DNA from: Kerstersia gyiorum
GTDB taxonomy: Bacteria; Pseudomonadota; Gammaproteobacteria; Burkholderiales; Burkholderiaceae_B
Direction of reading: 5' to 3'
Length of the DNA stretch: 64,000 bases
NCBI RefSeq assembly: GCF_004216755.1
Contig: NZ_SGWZ01000002.1
Location: 1 to 64,000 of the forward strand
In this document: one piece after another, positions 48,497 to 56,624 of the stretch
Layout of the letters: each line of letters begins with the position of its first letter
How positions within the stretch are numbered: position 1 is the stretch's first letter
Made by a program: the position numbers and the translations under genes
Notes under the pieces: model-generated
The model's database searches: none
Seen by the model: only the letters and a program-made list of their open reading frames with translations
What the model was told of the DNA's origin: nothing

Positions 48497-48627
48497 ATTG
48501 CTTTTTCCAGCAGCAAGTACGATAATCGAAGGCTTTCTTGCCCGATTGCCTTGGCATCGGTGTCCTATGGTGCGCGGAATCCCTGATTCAAGGCGGCCAG
48601 CGGCGCTCTGCCAGGTGGCGGGCTGTT

Positions 48628-48655
48628 CCGCCGATTGGAATTTTCCAGTCGGTGG
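48628..48655 (+). promoter_or_regulatory. Hairpin in the rpsF leader
   Basis: CCGCCGA / TCGGTGG (seven pairs, one G-U) closing over TGGAA/TTCCA, ending 23 bases before the rpsF ATG. Leaders of rpsF-rpsR operons in many bacteria bind S6:S18 for feedback; this hairpin with its CCG-rich arm is a candidate, but the match to the known motif is not certain. Confidence 0.4.
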
Positions 48656-48678
48656 TCATCCACGGGAGTATCACTCTA

Positions 48679-49065
48679 ATGCGTCACTACGAAATCGTAT
48701 TTATCGTCCATCCGGACCAAAGCGAGCAAGTGCCTGCAATGGCCGAGCGCTATCAGGCGATCGTCACGGCCCAGGGCGGCAAGGTGCATCGTCACGAAGA
48801 TTGGGGCCGCCGCCAACTGGCTTACCCGATCCAGAAGCTCGTCAAGGCTCACTATGTTTGCCTGAACATCGAGTGCGGCCAGGAAGCCCTGGACGAACTC
48901 GAACATGCGTTCCGCTACAACGACGCCATCCTGCGTCACCTCGTCGTCAAGACCAACGCTGCCCCCGCTGGTGCGTCCGTCATGATGAAGAGCGTCGAGC
49001 GTGAAGAGGCTCGCAAGGCCAGCGCCGAAGCCGCCAGCACCGCTAGCGAAGCCGAGGCCGAGTAA
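48679..49065 (+). CDS. rpsF: 30S ribosomal protein S6
   Basis: A 128-residue small-subunit protein that pairs with S18. Ferredoxin-like S6 fold: MRHYEIVFIVHPDQSEQVPA, WGRRQLAYPIQKLVKAHYVC and AFRYNDAILRHLVVK; the last 30 residues are an Ala/Glu-rich tail. CGGGAG lies upstream. The longer upstream frame to 48538 is not coding. Confidence 0.97.
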   Translation: MRHYEIVFIVHPDQSEQVPAMAERYQAIVTAQGGKVHRHEDWGRRQLAYPIQKLVKAHYVCLNIECGQEALDELEHAFRYNDAILRHLVVKTNAAPAGASVMMKSVEREEARKASAEAASTASEAEAE

Positions 49066-49098
49066 ATCCGTCAGGATACAGTCGTTATCGCTACCGGC

Positions 49099-49428
49099 AT
49101 GGCTGATATGGCCAACCAGGTGCGGCTGGATGCAAACGTTATTGCTTCCGGGCCGCTGCGCTACAGCCCCGCAGGGCTTCCCATCCTCGATATGACGCTT
49201 GCGCATCAATCGGAACAGATGGAAGCCGGCAGGATGCGCAGGGTAGAACTGGAAATTGCTGCTGTCGCCATGGGGGATCTGGCATCCGTACTTGCCGATA
49301 CCCCGTTGGGATGTGCAGTGCGAGTCGAAGGTTTCCTCCTTCCGGCACGCAAGGGTTCCCCTCGTATCGTGCTGCATCTGCAGCGGGTGCAAAGGCTGCT
49401 GGCGACGGACACGGTAATGACCGCCTGA
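49099..49428 (+). CDS. priB: Primosomal replication protein N (PriB)
   Basis: A 109-residue single-strand DNA-binding OB-fold protein that helps PriA restart stalled forks. Key segments: NQVRLDANVIASGPLRYSPA, GLPILDMTLAHQS and VRVEGFLLPARKG. Placement between rpsF and rpsR is the standard PriB position. Start could be 49099 or the second ATG at 49108. Confidence 0.93.
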   Translation: MADMANQVRLDANVIASGPLRYSPAGLPILDMTLAHQSEQMEAGRMRRVELEIAAVAMGDLASVLADTPLGCAVRVEGFLLPARKGSPRIVLHLQRVQRLLATDTVMTA

Positions 49429-49492
49429 CAGATTAAACGCATATACGATATCCGCCGGTTCAGGCCGGCAACGAAATAGAAAGAGACTTACT

Positions 49493-49765
49493 ATGGCTCA
49501 CTTTGGTAAACGCAAGGAAAAGCGCAAGTTCACGCAACAGAATCCTCTGTTCAAGCGCCGCAAGTTCTGCCGCTTCACGGTGGCTGGTGTCGATCAGATC
49601 GACTACAAGGATCTGGACACGCTGCGTGACTTCATCCAGGAAAACGGCAAGATCATCCCGGCCCGCCTGACCGGCACCAAGGCGCACTATCAGCGCCAGC
49701 TGGACACCGCCATCAAGCGTGCTCGCTTCCTGGCCCTGTTGCCGTACACCGACAACCACAACTAA
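49493..49765 (+). CDS. rpsR: 30S ribosomal protein S18
   Basis: A 90-residue protein: basic N-terminus (HFGKRKEKRKFTQQNPLFKR), the core VDQIDYKDLDTLRDFIQENG and TGTKAHYQRQLDTAIKRARF. A strong AAAGAGA ribosome site precedes the ATG. It binds S6 and 16S rRNA on the platform. Confidence 0.98.
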   Translation: MAHFGKRKEKRKFTQQNPLFKRRKFCRFTVAGVDQIDYKDLDTLRDFIQENGKIIPARLTGTKAHYQRQLDTAIKRARFLALLPYTDNHN

Positions 49766-49783
49766 TCCCGGGGGCTTACTGTC

Positions 49784-50239
49784 ATGCAAGTTATTCTGCT
49801 CGAAAAAGTCGCGAACCTGGGCAACCTGGGTGACGTCGTGCGTGTCCGCAACGGCTATGCGCGCAACTACCTGATCCCCCAGAAGATCGCCCGTCGCGCT
49901 ACCGACGCTGCTTTGAAGGAATTCGAAGCCCGTCGCGCCGAACTGGAAAAAATCCAGGCTGAAAAGCTGGCTGCCGCCCAGGCTCTGGGCGAGCGCCTGA
50001 ACGGTCAGGAAGCGCTGATCTCGCAAAAGGCTGGCGTCGATGGCCGCCTGTTCGGTTCCGTGACCAACGCCGACATCGCTGGCGCCCTGGTTGCTGCCGG
50101 TTTTGCTGGCATCGAAAAGGCTCAAGTGCGTCTGCCCAACGGCCCGCTCAAGAGCATCGGTGAATTCGATGTGCAGGTCGCTCTGCACACCGACGTCATC
50201 GTCGACATCAAGGTCCGCATCCAGCCCGAACTGGCCTGA
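49784..50239 (+). CDS. rplI: 50S ribosomal protein L9
   Basis: A 151-residue two-domain protein joined by a long helix: N-terminal QVILLEKVANLGNLGDVVRV and NGYARNYLIPQKIA, connecting helix EFEARRAELEKIQAEKLAAA, C-terminal rRNA-binding domain with LFGSVTNADIAGAL. Last gene of the rpsF operon. Confidence 0.98.
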   Translation: MQVILLEKVANLGNLGDVVRVRNGYARNYLIPQKIARRATDAALKEFEARRAELEKIQAEKLAAAQALGERLNGQEALISQKAGVDGRLFGSVTNADIAGALVAAGFAGIEKAQVRLPNGPLKSIGEFDVQVALHTDVIVDIKVRIQPELA

Positions 50240-50284
50240 TTGCTGCCTGTCTGTTGCACGCCCCGGCTTTGTTCGGGGTGCGAG

Positions 50285-50312
50285 AAAAGCCCTCCTTGCG
50301 GAGGGCTTTTTT
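50285..50312 (+). terminator. Terminator of the rpsF-priB-rpsR-rplI operon
   Basis: AAAAGCCCTCC / GGAGGGCTTTTTT with a TTGC loop, about 45 bases after rplI. A second GC-rich hairpin (CCCCGG...TTCGGGG) lies just before it. Confidence 0.95.
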
Positions 50313-50782
50313 GCATTTGGCTGATCCGGAATCCGGCAGCCTTCCTGGCGCGGGGTTGGGGCGGACGCATTTGGTCTGGGAGGGCGCGATAACGAAAATA
50401 GGGGTTTTCCTGGGGGGCGGTCGGGCATGTCTGAATAGTTTGTAGGGGTGGGCTATACTTTGTTGGTTTTTCACCATGCGGATCGTCTGAAACGTGCGCG
50501 GTATGCTTCACGCCAGATTTGGAACAGTAGTCCCTTGTTCATTGCCACGGGCAGGAACGGGGTATTGCTTTTCAATGGCAGCGGAAAGCGGGCTGCCCCG
50601 GACGCGCATCAAAGCCGATGGACGCCGAGCCTGCGATGACGCAGTTGCACAGGGCGTTACCGTCGGCTTTTCTGTTTCTGCCGGATCGCGGCATGATGCA
50701 AGAATGGTCCCTGACGCCCGGTATTCGCACGCGGACGGCAGGGTAGGATCCACTGACTCTCATACGACCTGACAGGTATCAC
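50313..50782 (+). promoter_or_regulatory. Promoter and leader region of sucCD
   Basis: A gene-free stretch of 470 bases. TATACT at 50454-50459 is the best -10 candidate. Small open frames here lack ribosome sites and family signals. A long stable RNA hairpin lies in the second half, described separately. Confidence 0.45.
50611..50674 (+). ncRNA. Structured RNA element upstream of sucC (candidate leader or sRNA terminator)
   Basis: Nested pairing: AAAGCCGATGG (50611-50621) with CCGTCGGCTTT (50660-50670), ACGCC (50622-50626) with GGCGT (50653-50657), and an inner CTGCG-ATGA-CGCAG (50631-50644). A T-rich TTTTCTGTTT follows the outer stem. The element starts about 155 bases after the TATACT box and ends about 110 bases before sucC. 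It resembles an attenuator or the terminator of a short RNA. I do not recognise a known family. Confidence 0.5.
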
Positions 50783-51943
50783 ATGAAAATCCACGAGTAT
50801 CAAGGCAAGGAACTGCTCAAAAAGTTCGGCGTGCCCGTGCCCCGCGGCATTCCGGCTTTTTCGGTTGACGAGGCTGTTGCAGCCGCCGAAAAGCTGGGCG
50901 GCCCGGTCTGGGTGGTGAAGGCCCAGATTCACGCAGGCGGCCGCGGTAAGGGCGGCGGCGTCAAGCTGGCACGTTCGCTGGACGAAGTCCGTCAACTGGC
51001 ATCGCAGATTCTGGGCATGCAACTGGTCACGCACCAGACTGGTCCGGAAGGCCAGAAGGTTAACCGCCTGTACATCGAGGACGGTGCCGACATCCAGAAG
51101 GAATACTACGTTTCCGTCGTGACCGACCGCGGAACGCAGAAAGTCGCTTTCATCGCTTCCAGCGAAGGCGGCATGGATATCGAGGAAGTGGCCCACTCCA
51201 CGCCCGAGAAGATCGTTACCGAATACATTGACCCGCTGGCCGGCCTGACCGACGAGCAGGCGGCGAAAATCGCCGCCGCCATCGGCCTGGAAGGCGAAGC
51301 CGCCAGGCAAGCCGTCGATGTGTTCAAGAAGCTGTATCAGTGCTACATGGAAACCGACGCGTCGCTGGTTGAAATCAACCCGCTGAACCGCGACAGCAAG
51401 GGCAACATCATCGCCCTGGACGCCAAGTTCAACTTCGATTCCAACGCACTGTTCCGTCATCCTGAAATCGTCGAATACCGCGACCTGGATGAGGAAGATC
51501 CGGCTGAAATCGAAGCCAGCAAGTTCGACCTGGCCTACATCCAGCTCGACGGCAACATCGGCTGCCTGGTGAACGGCGCCGGTCTGGCCATGGCAACCAT
51601 GGACACCATCAAGCTGTTCGGCGGCGAGCCGGCCAACTTCCTGGACGTCGGCGGTGGCGCCACGGCTGAGAAAGTGACCGAAGCCTTCAAGATCATGCTG
51701 AAGAACAAGGATGTGAAGGCCATTCTGGTCAACATCTTCGGCGGCATCATGCGCTGCGACGTGATCGCCGAAGGCGTCATCACCGCTTGCAAGGCCGTGA
51801 ACCTGAGCGTGCCGCTGGTCGTCCGCATGAAGGGCACCAACGAAGAACTTGGCAAGAAGCTGCTGGCTGAATCCGGCCTGCCCATCATCAGCGCTGACAC
51901 CATGGCCGAAGCGGCCACCAAGGTTGTCGCTGCTGCTGCCTGA
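50783..51943 (+). CDS. sucC: Succinate-CoA ligase (ADP-forming) beta subunit
   Basis: A 386-residue TCA-cycle enzyme subunit. N-terminal ATP-grasp domain (MKIHEYQGKELLKKFGVPVP, KAQIHAGGRGKGGGVKLA, LVEINPLN) and C-terminal CoA-ligase domain (NGAGLAMATMDTIKLFGGEP, NIFGGIMRCDVIAEGVI). It forms the tetramer with SucD, encoded 26 bases downstream. Confidence 0.97.
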   Translation: MKIHEYQGKELLKKFGVPVPRGIPAFSVDEAVAAAEKLGGPVWVVKAQIHAGGRGKGGGVKLARSLDEVRQLASQILGMQLVTHQTGPEGQKVNRLYIEDGADIQKEYYVSVVTDRGTQKVAFIASSEGGMDIEEVAHSTPEKIVTEYIDPLAGLTDEQAAKIAAAIGLEGEAARQAVDVFKKLYQCYMETDASLVEINPLNRDSKGNIIALDAKFNFDSNALFRHPEIVEYRDLDEEDPAEIEASKFDLAYIQLDGNIGCLVNGAGLAMATMDTIKLFGGEPANFLDVGGGATAEKVTEAFKIMLKNKDVKAILVNIFGGIMRCDVIAEGVITACKAVNLSVPLVVRMKGTNEELGKKLLAESGLPIISADTMAEAATKVVAAAA

Positions 51944-51969
51944 ACCCTATTGCCGAGGATTTCAAGAAA

Positions 51970-52863
51970 ATGTCCATCCTGATCAATAAAGACACCAAAG
52001 TCATCACCCAGGGCATCACCGGCAAGACCGGTCAGTTCCATACCCGTGCCTGCCGCGAATACGCCAATGGCAAGGAAGCTTTCGTTGCTGGCGTGAACCC
52101 CAAGCGCGCCGGTGAAGATTTCGAAGGCGTGCCCATCTTCGCCACCGTCAAGGACGCCAAGGCTGAAACCGGCGCGGAAGTGTCGGTGATCTACGTGCCG
52201 CCCGCAGGCGCTGCCGCTGCCATCTGGGAAGCGGTCGAAGCCGACCTGGATCTCGTGGTCTGCATCACCGAAGGCATCCCCGTGCGCGACATGCTGGAAG
52301 TGCGCAACAAGATGAAGGCCAAGGAAGCGGCCGGCGGCAAGAAGACGCTGCTGCTGGGCCCCAACTGCCCCGGCCTGATCACCCCGGATGAAATCAAGAT
52401 CGGCATCATGCCCGGTCACATCCACCGCAAGGGCCGCATCGGTGTGGTCAGCCGCTCCGGCACCCTGACCTATGAAGCCGTGGCGCAAGTTACCGAACTG
52501 GGCCTGGGCCAATCCAGCGCCGTCGGTATTGGTGGCGACCCCATCAACGGCCTGAAGCACATCGACGTCCTGAAGCTGTTCAACGACGATCCCGATACCG
52601 ATGCCGTCATCATGATCGGCGAAATCGGCGGTCCGGATGAAGTCGAAGCCGCGCGCTGGGCCAAGGACAACATGACCAAGCCGGTCGTCGGCTTCATCGC
52701 CGGCGTCACGGCACCTCCGGGAAAGCGCATGGGCCACGCCGGCGCGCTGATCTCCGGCGGTGCCGATACGGCCGACGCCAAGCTGGAAGTGATGGAAGCT
52801 TGCGGCATCCGCACGACCCGCAACCCGTCGGAAATGGGCAACTTGCTGAAGTCGGTGCTGTAA
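51970..52863 (+). CDS. sucD: Succinate-CoA ligase (ADP-forming) alpha subunit
   Basis: A 297-residue subunit that binds CoA and carries the phospho-His. N-terminal Rossmann domain (QGITGKTGQFHTRACREYAN), CoA site PNCPGLITPDEIKIGIMPGH, and the active His in MGHAGALISGGADTADAK (His256). Start 51970 follows GAGGATT. Ends the sucCD operon. Confidence 0.97.
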   Translation: MSILINKDTKVITQGITGKTGQFHTRACREYANGKEAFVAGVNPKRAGEDFEGVPIFATVKDAKAETGAEVSVIYVPPAGAAAAIWEAVEADLDLVVCITEGIPVRDMLEVRNKMKAKEAAGGKKTLLLGPNCPGLITPDEIKIGIMPGHIHRKGRIGVVSRSGTLTYEAVAQVTELGLGQSSAVGIGGDPINGLKHIDVLKLFNDDPDTDAVIMIGEIGGPDEVEAARWAKDNMTKPVVGFIAGVTAPPGKRMGHAGALISGGADTADAKLEVMEACGIRTTRNPSEMGNLLKSVL

Positions 52864-52881
52864 AAACCGGCAGTACAGTTC

Positions 52882-52905
52882 GCATGCCGGCGTTTGCCGG
52901 CATGC
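52882..52905 (+). terminator. Hairpin after sucD
   Basis: A perfect 10-bp stem GCATGCCGGC / GCCGGCATGC with a GTTT loop starts 19 bases after the sucD stop. No T tract; probably a 3' stabiliser. Confidence 0.55.
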
Positions 52906-52954
52906 CGCGCCAGTGTGCAGTGATGCCTTGAAGGCAGGCTGGGCTGGCGCAGAC

Positions 52955-52988
52955 AAGGAAGGCTGGAGAAATCCGGCCTTCCTTTTTT
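52955..52988 (+). terminator. Terminator of the sucCD operon
   Basis: AAGGAAGGC / GCCTTCCTT with a 12-base loop and a T tract, about 90 bases after sucD. Between it and 53209 I see only the leader of the small membrane protein gene. Confidence 0.85.
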
Positions 52989-53208
52989 ATTGGTGGCTGT
53001 GTCGGTTGCGGTGCGGGCGCTTTGTGCTGAGGCGGGTGGGCAGCGTATGATTGGGGCTGCCGTCGGGCGCGCGCTTGTCATGGATCAAGCCGCCAGCCGG
53101 GATGGCATGCTCAAATGCCCTGCGGACCTGCTGCGCCGATGGGCAAGCCGGAAGCGTAGGCAACCGGGAGCGTACAGGCGAGATGTCTGGAAACAACGGG
53201 AGTTGAAA

Positions 53209-53325
53209 ATGGGTATTACCAAAAAAGACAAATCGACGGACTCGGGCCTTAGCCTGCTGGGCGGCCTGGGTATTTTGGCCATTATCGGTATCGTTGCGGC
53301 GATCGTCCTTAAGTCGCTGCTCTGA
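53209..53325 (+). CDS. 38-residue single-pass membrane protein upstream of hemC
   Basis: The start ATG has a CGGGAG ribosome site at good spacing. The protein has a charged head (MGITKKDKSTDSG) and one strong hydrophobic segment (LGGLGILAIIGIVAAIVLKS, about residues 17-36). Its TGA at 53323-53325 lies one base before the hemC ATG, so hemC translation is probably coupled to it. No family is recognised; the function may lie in membrane placement of tetrapyrrole synthesis or only in coupling. A longer in-frame extension to 52990 has no ribosome site and poor coding character. Confidence 0.7.
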   Translation: MGITKKDKSTDSGLSLLGGLGILAIIGIVAAIVLKSLL

Positions 53326-53326
53326 T

Positions 53327-54283
53327 ATGACGGTGGTTTCTTCCCCGGATCGGCTGGTCATTGCAACCCGGGTAAGCCGGCTGGCTCTCTGGCAGGCGCA
53401 TCATGTGCGGGATTTGCTGCAATTGCAGTATCCCGCCTGTCGCATTGAGCTGCTGGAAATGACGACCCAAGGCGACCGCATCCTGGATCGCAGTCTTTCC
53501 AAGATCGGTGGCAAGGGCCTGTTCGTCAAGGAACTGGAGAACGCCCTGCTGGACGGCAGGGCGGATCTGGCAGTGCATTCCCTCAAGGACGTGCCGGTGC
53601 TCATGCCGTCCGAATTCAGCCTGACGGCCATTTTGCCCAGGGCGGCGGCCCAGGATGCTTTTGTATCCCCGGAATACCGTCGTCTGGAAGATTTGCCAGC
53701 AGGCGCCGTGGTTGGGACGTCCAGCCTGCGCCGTGCGGCGCAGTTGCTGGCGGCCTACCCTCATCTCGAGGTGAGGCCCCTGCGCGGCAATCTCGATACC
53801 CGTCTCTCCAAACTGGACCGGGGGGATTACGACGCCATTATCCTGGCGGCAGTCGGCTTGCGGCGCCTGGGCATGGCGACGCGCATCCGCGAAGTCCTGT
53901 CCCCGGACATCTCCTTGCCCGCCGTAGGGCAGGGCGCGCTTGGCATAGAAATCCTCGCCGGGCGCGCGGAACTGGCGGCGCAACTGGCGCCGCTCAATTG
54001 CGAGCAGAGCTGGCGTCTGGCACAGGCCGAGCGCACCGTGTCTGCCGTGCTTGGCGGTTCCTGCCAGGTGCCGCTGGGTGCCTATGCAGAACAGGATGGC
54101 ACCAATATCCGGCTGCGCGCGTTGGTCGCCAGCGTGGATGGTACGCGGTTGTGCCGGGCCGACGTATCCGGGCCGGAGACGGACCCGGTTGCGCTGGGAC
54201 AGCGGGCTGCCGACGAGCTGATCGCGGGCGGCGCACGCGAATTGCTGGCCGAGTCGCAATCCAGCCAGGACGATGGCGCCTGA
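53327..54283 (+). CDS. hemC: Porphobilinogen deaminase (hydroxymethylbilane synthase)
   Basis: A 318-residue enzyme joining four porphobilinogens. Motifs: VIATRVSRLALWQAHHVRDL, KGLFVKELENALLDGRADLA, HSLKDVPV, and the Cys that carries the dipyrromethane cofactor in GGSCQVPLGAYA (Cys246). The start is one base after the small membrane protein stop and the end overlaps hemD by 11 bases. Confidence 0.96.
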   Translation: MTVVSSPDRLVIATRVSRLALWQAHHVRDLLQLQYPACRIELLEMTTQGDRILDRSLSKIGGKGLFVKELENALLDGRADLAVHSLKDVPVLMPSEFSLTAILPRAAAQDAFVSPEYRRLEDLPAGAVVGTSSLRRAAQLLAAYPHLEVRPLRGNLDTRLSKLDRGDYDAIILAAVGLRRLGMATRIREVLSPDISLPAVGQGALGIEILAGRAELAAQLAPLNCEQSWRLAQAERTVSAVLGGSCQVPLGAYAEQDGTNIRLRALVASVDGTRLCRADVSGPETDPVALGQRAADELIAGGARELLAESQSSQDDGA

Positions 54284-55124
54284 GATGCGTTTGTCGGCAG
54301 GCCGGGGGGCGGCTTTGGCACCCCTGGCTGTGCTGACCCGGCCGCAGGGGCGCAACGATACCCTGGGCGAGGCGCTGTCCGGCCTTGGTTTTGAGGTTGT
54401 GCATCTGCCTGCATTGGAAATCCGGGATGCTCCGTCAGCTGGCATGAGTGTGCCCGACCCGGCTGATTTCGACATGCTGTTATTCGTGAGCGGCGCGGCC
54501 GTTCGGGCATACCGGCGCCTGTGCGCGGCCCAAGGCAGGGATAGCTGGCCCGAAGGGGTCTGGGCGGCGGCCGTCGGCCCGGCGACTGTGGCAGCCTGGG
54601 AGGAAGACATGGCCGGCCCGGTGGCGCCGCGCTGCTGGCGCATCGCCCCGGCGCCGGATGCCGTCAGCCACGATTCCGAACATCTGCTTCAGGAAATGGA
54701 TGCGCGCGGCCTGAAGCCCGAACGCGTGCTGCTGGTGCGAGCCGGGCAAGGCCGCGATTGGCTGGCCGAACGCCTGCGCGAACGTGGCGTGCAAGTGACG
54801 GCCTATGCGGCCTACGACCGCGTGCCTGCAACCTGGAGTCCGGCGCAGCAGGCGTTCATGCAGGCGGCCGCCGCAGGCCGGCGGACTGCATTCTGGCTTG
54901 CAACCAGTGGCGAAGGACTGGATGCCATCCGTGCGCAGGCTCGTGCAGCCGGCATTCTGGCCTGGTGGCAGCGCAGCGCGCATGTCGTGACGCATCCGCG
55001 CTTGGCCGAACGCCTGTCTGGTGATGCGACTGGCGCAGTCCCTCGTGCAATGGTAAAAATCTGTTTGCCGCAGGATTCCTCAATTTTGCGAGCATTTACG
55101 GCGCTACGCGCAGAATTGGACTAA
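54273..55124 (+). CDS. hemD: Uroporphyrinogen-III synthase
   Basis: A 283-residue enzyme that closes the tetrapyrrole ring with D-ring inversion. Sequence is weakly conserved in this family, but two-lobed HemD features show: AVLTRPQGRNDTLGEALSGL, LEIRD, LLFVSGAAVRAYRRL and RVLLVRAGQGRDWLAERLRE, followed by FWLATSGEGLDAI. It starts inside hemC (ATG 54273), which supports both identity and coupling. An alternative ATG is at 54285. Confidence 0.9.
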   Translation: MAPEMRLSAGRGAALAPLAVLTRPQGRNDTLGEALSGLGFEVVHLPALEIRDAPSAGMSVPDPADFDMLLFVSGAAVRAYRRLCAAQGRDSWPEGVWAAAVGPATVAAWEEDMAGPVAPRCWRIAPAPDAVSHDSEHLLQEMDARGLKPERVLLVRAGQGRDWLAERLRERGVQVTAYAAYDRVPATWSPAQQAFMQAAAAGRRTAFWLATSGEGLDAIRAQARAAGILAWWQRSAHVVTHPRLAERLSGDATGAVPRAMVKICLPQDSSILRAFTALRAELD

Positions 55125-55189
55125 TCCTGCAAGGAAACCGACGGTGCTCTGGCGTCGGCCGCAGCGGGCTCTGGGATTACAATCGCACC

Positions 55190-56620
55190 ATGACTAAAGA
55201 ATCAATCAACCATGATGCGTCGGTGACGCAGCACCCTGTTCCGGAAAAGAGCGCGGCGGAGCCGTCCAAGGCGCAGGCGGCTGCTGTCCCGCCATTTCCG
55301 GTATCGTCATCTTCTGCCGAGTCGGGCAAGTCTGCCGCAGACAAGGTGGTGTCGGCCACCGGCAAGGTGGAGGCCGGTACGCGGCTGGACGGCAAGGGCT
55401 CGGCATCATCCGCCGCTCCGGCTGCTCCGGCTGCTCCGGAAGCGGTTCGGCCGAAGTCAGCCGATGTGCCACCACCTCCGCCGGATGGCGGCAAGGCACG
55501 CACGGGCGACAAGGGGGGCAGCGGGCGCGGCAAGCGCGGCGGTTTCTCGCTGGGCTGGTTGTTGGCCCTGATTCTGGTGCTGGTCGTACTGGCACTGGGT
55601 TATGGCGCCTGGCAGCAAAGCCAGGAATTCGATAGCGCCGGCCGTGAAGTTGCGACGCGCCTGGAAAATCTGGAACGTGAATTGGCCGGCACGCGCCGCG
55701 AGGCGCAGGAAGCGCTGGCCCTGGCTCGTGCGCAGGATGCCAAGGTGCGTGCCAACGACGCTGCGCTACAAGAAGCGCGCAGCCAGTACCTGGCGCTGGA
55801 GCAGGCCTGGCAGCGCTTCAGCAATGGCACGGATGACCATTACCTGCTGGACGACGTGGCGCGCGCGCTGGAAATCGCCGACCAGCAGTTGCGCCTGGCC
55901 GGCAGTGTCAGCAATGCGCTGGTAGCGCTGGAAGCTGCCAGCGCTCGTCTGGCAGACACCGACCGGCCCCGCTTCCAGGCCCTGAAGGCCGCGCTGGACA
56001 CGGATCTGGAACGCCTGCGTGCCGTGCCTGTGGTGGATGTGCCGGCGATTGCCGCACGCCTGCATCGCCTGCAGGCCCTGCTTGCCACTGCGCCACTGAT
56101 GGTGCCTGACGAAGCCGCTCCCCGTCCCGTCCAGCTGGACGAAGAACAGGCGCCTATCGCTCGCCACAACAGCAGCGAAACCTTGCCGGAAGATGCGGCC
56201 TGGTGGACGCGCTGGCAGGCCGTGGTCAGTGACTGGGCCGGCGACGTGACGGATGCCATCGGTCAAGAACTGCGTGGTTTTGTCAGTATCCAGCGTGTTG
56301 GCAACCCGGATGCGCTGCGCTTGTCGCCCGAGCAGGGCGCCTACCTGCGCAATGGCGTGCGCACCCGTCTGCTGACGGCGCAACTGGCGCTGATGATGCG
56401 CCAGGCAGAAGTCTGGAAGGGCGAGATCGAAGCCGTTCGCAGTATCGTCGCCGATTACTATGACGGCCGTACGCCGGATGCGGTGGCGGCGCTGCGCAGC
56501 CTGGATGAATTGCTGGCGACCAACGTGGCCCAGCCTCTGCCCAGCCTGGATGCCAGCCTGGCGGCGCTGGAAAGCCTGCGCGCCGAGACCCGTAACGCTG
56601 CTGGCCTGCAGGAGGATTGA
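55190..56620 (+). CDS. hemX: HemX-like membrane protein (uroporphyrinogen-III C-methyltransferase-related)
   Basis: A 476-residue inner-membrane protein. Residues 1-118 are cytoplasmic, rich in Ala/Pro/Ser/Lys; a transmembrane helix follows (FSLGWLLALILVLVVLALGY), then a coiled coil (ENLERELAGTRREAQEALAL) and a helical periplasmic domain. This is the HemX (PF04375) layout. It has no methyltransferase fold despite frequent annotation as such. It lies between hemD and hemY as in E. coli. Confidence 0.9.
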   Translation: MTKESINHDASVTQHPVPEKSAAEPSKAQAAAVPPFPVSSSSAESGKSAADKVVSATGKVEAGTRLDGKGSASSAAPAAPAAPEAVRPKSADVPPPPPDGGKARTGDKGGSGRGKRGGFSLGWLLALILVLVVLALGYGAWQQSQEFDSAGREVATRLENLERELAGTRREAQEALALARAQDAKVRANDAALQEARSQYLALEQAWQRFSNGTDDHYLLDDVARALEIADQQLRLAGSVSNALVALEAASARLADTDRPRFQALKAALDTDLERLRAVPVVDVPAIAARLHRLQALLATAPLMVPDEAAPRPVQLDEEQAPIARHNSSETLPEDAAWWTRWQAVVSDWAGDVTDAIGQELRGFVSIQRVGNPDALRLSPEQGAYLRNGVRTRLLTAQLALMMRQAEVWKGEIEAVRSIVADYYDGRTPDAVAALRSLDELLATNVAQPLPSLDASLAALESLRAETRNAAGLQED

Positions 56621-56624
56621 TTCC

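Noticed and set aside
50494..50772. 92-codon frame in the sucC leader
   Set aside because: No ribosome site, no hydrophobic or structural pattern, and it overlaps the structured RNA element.
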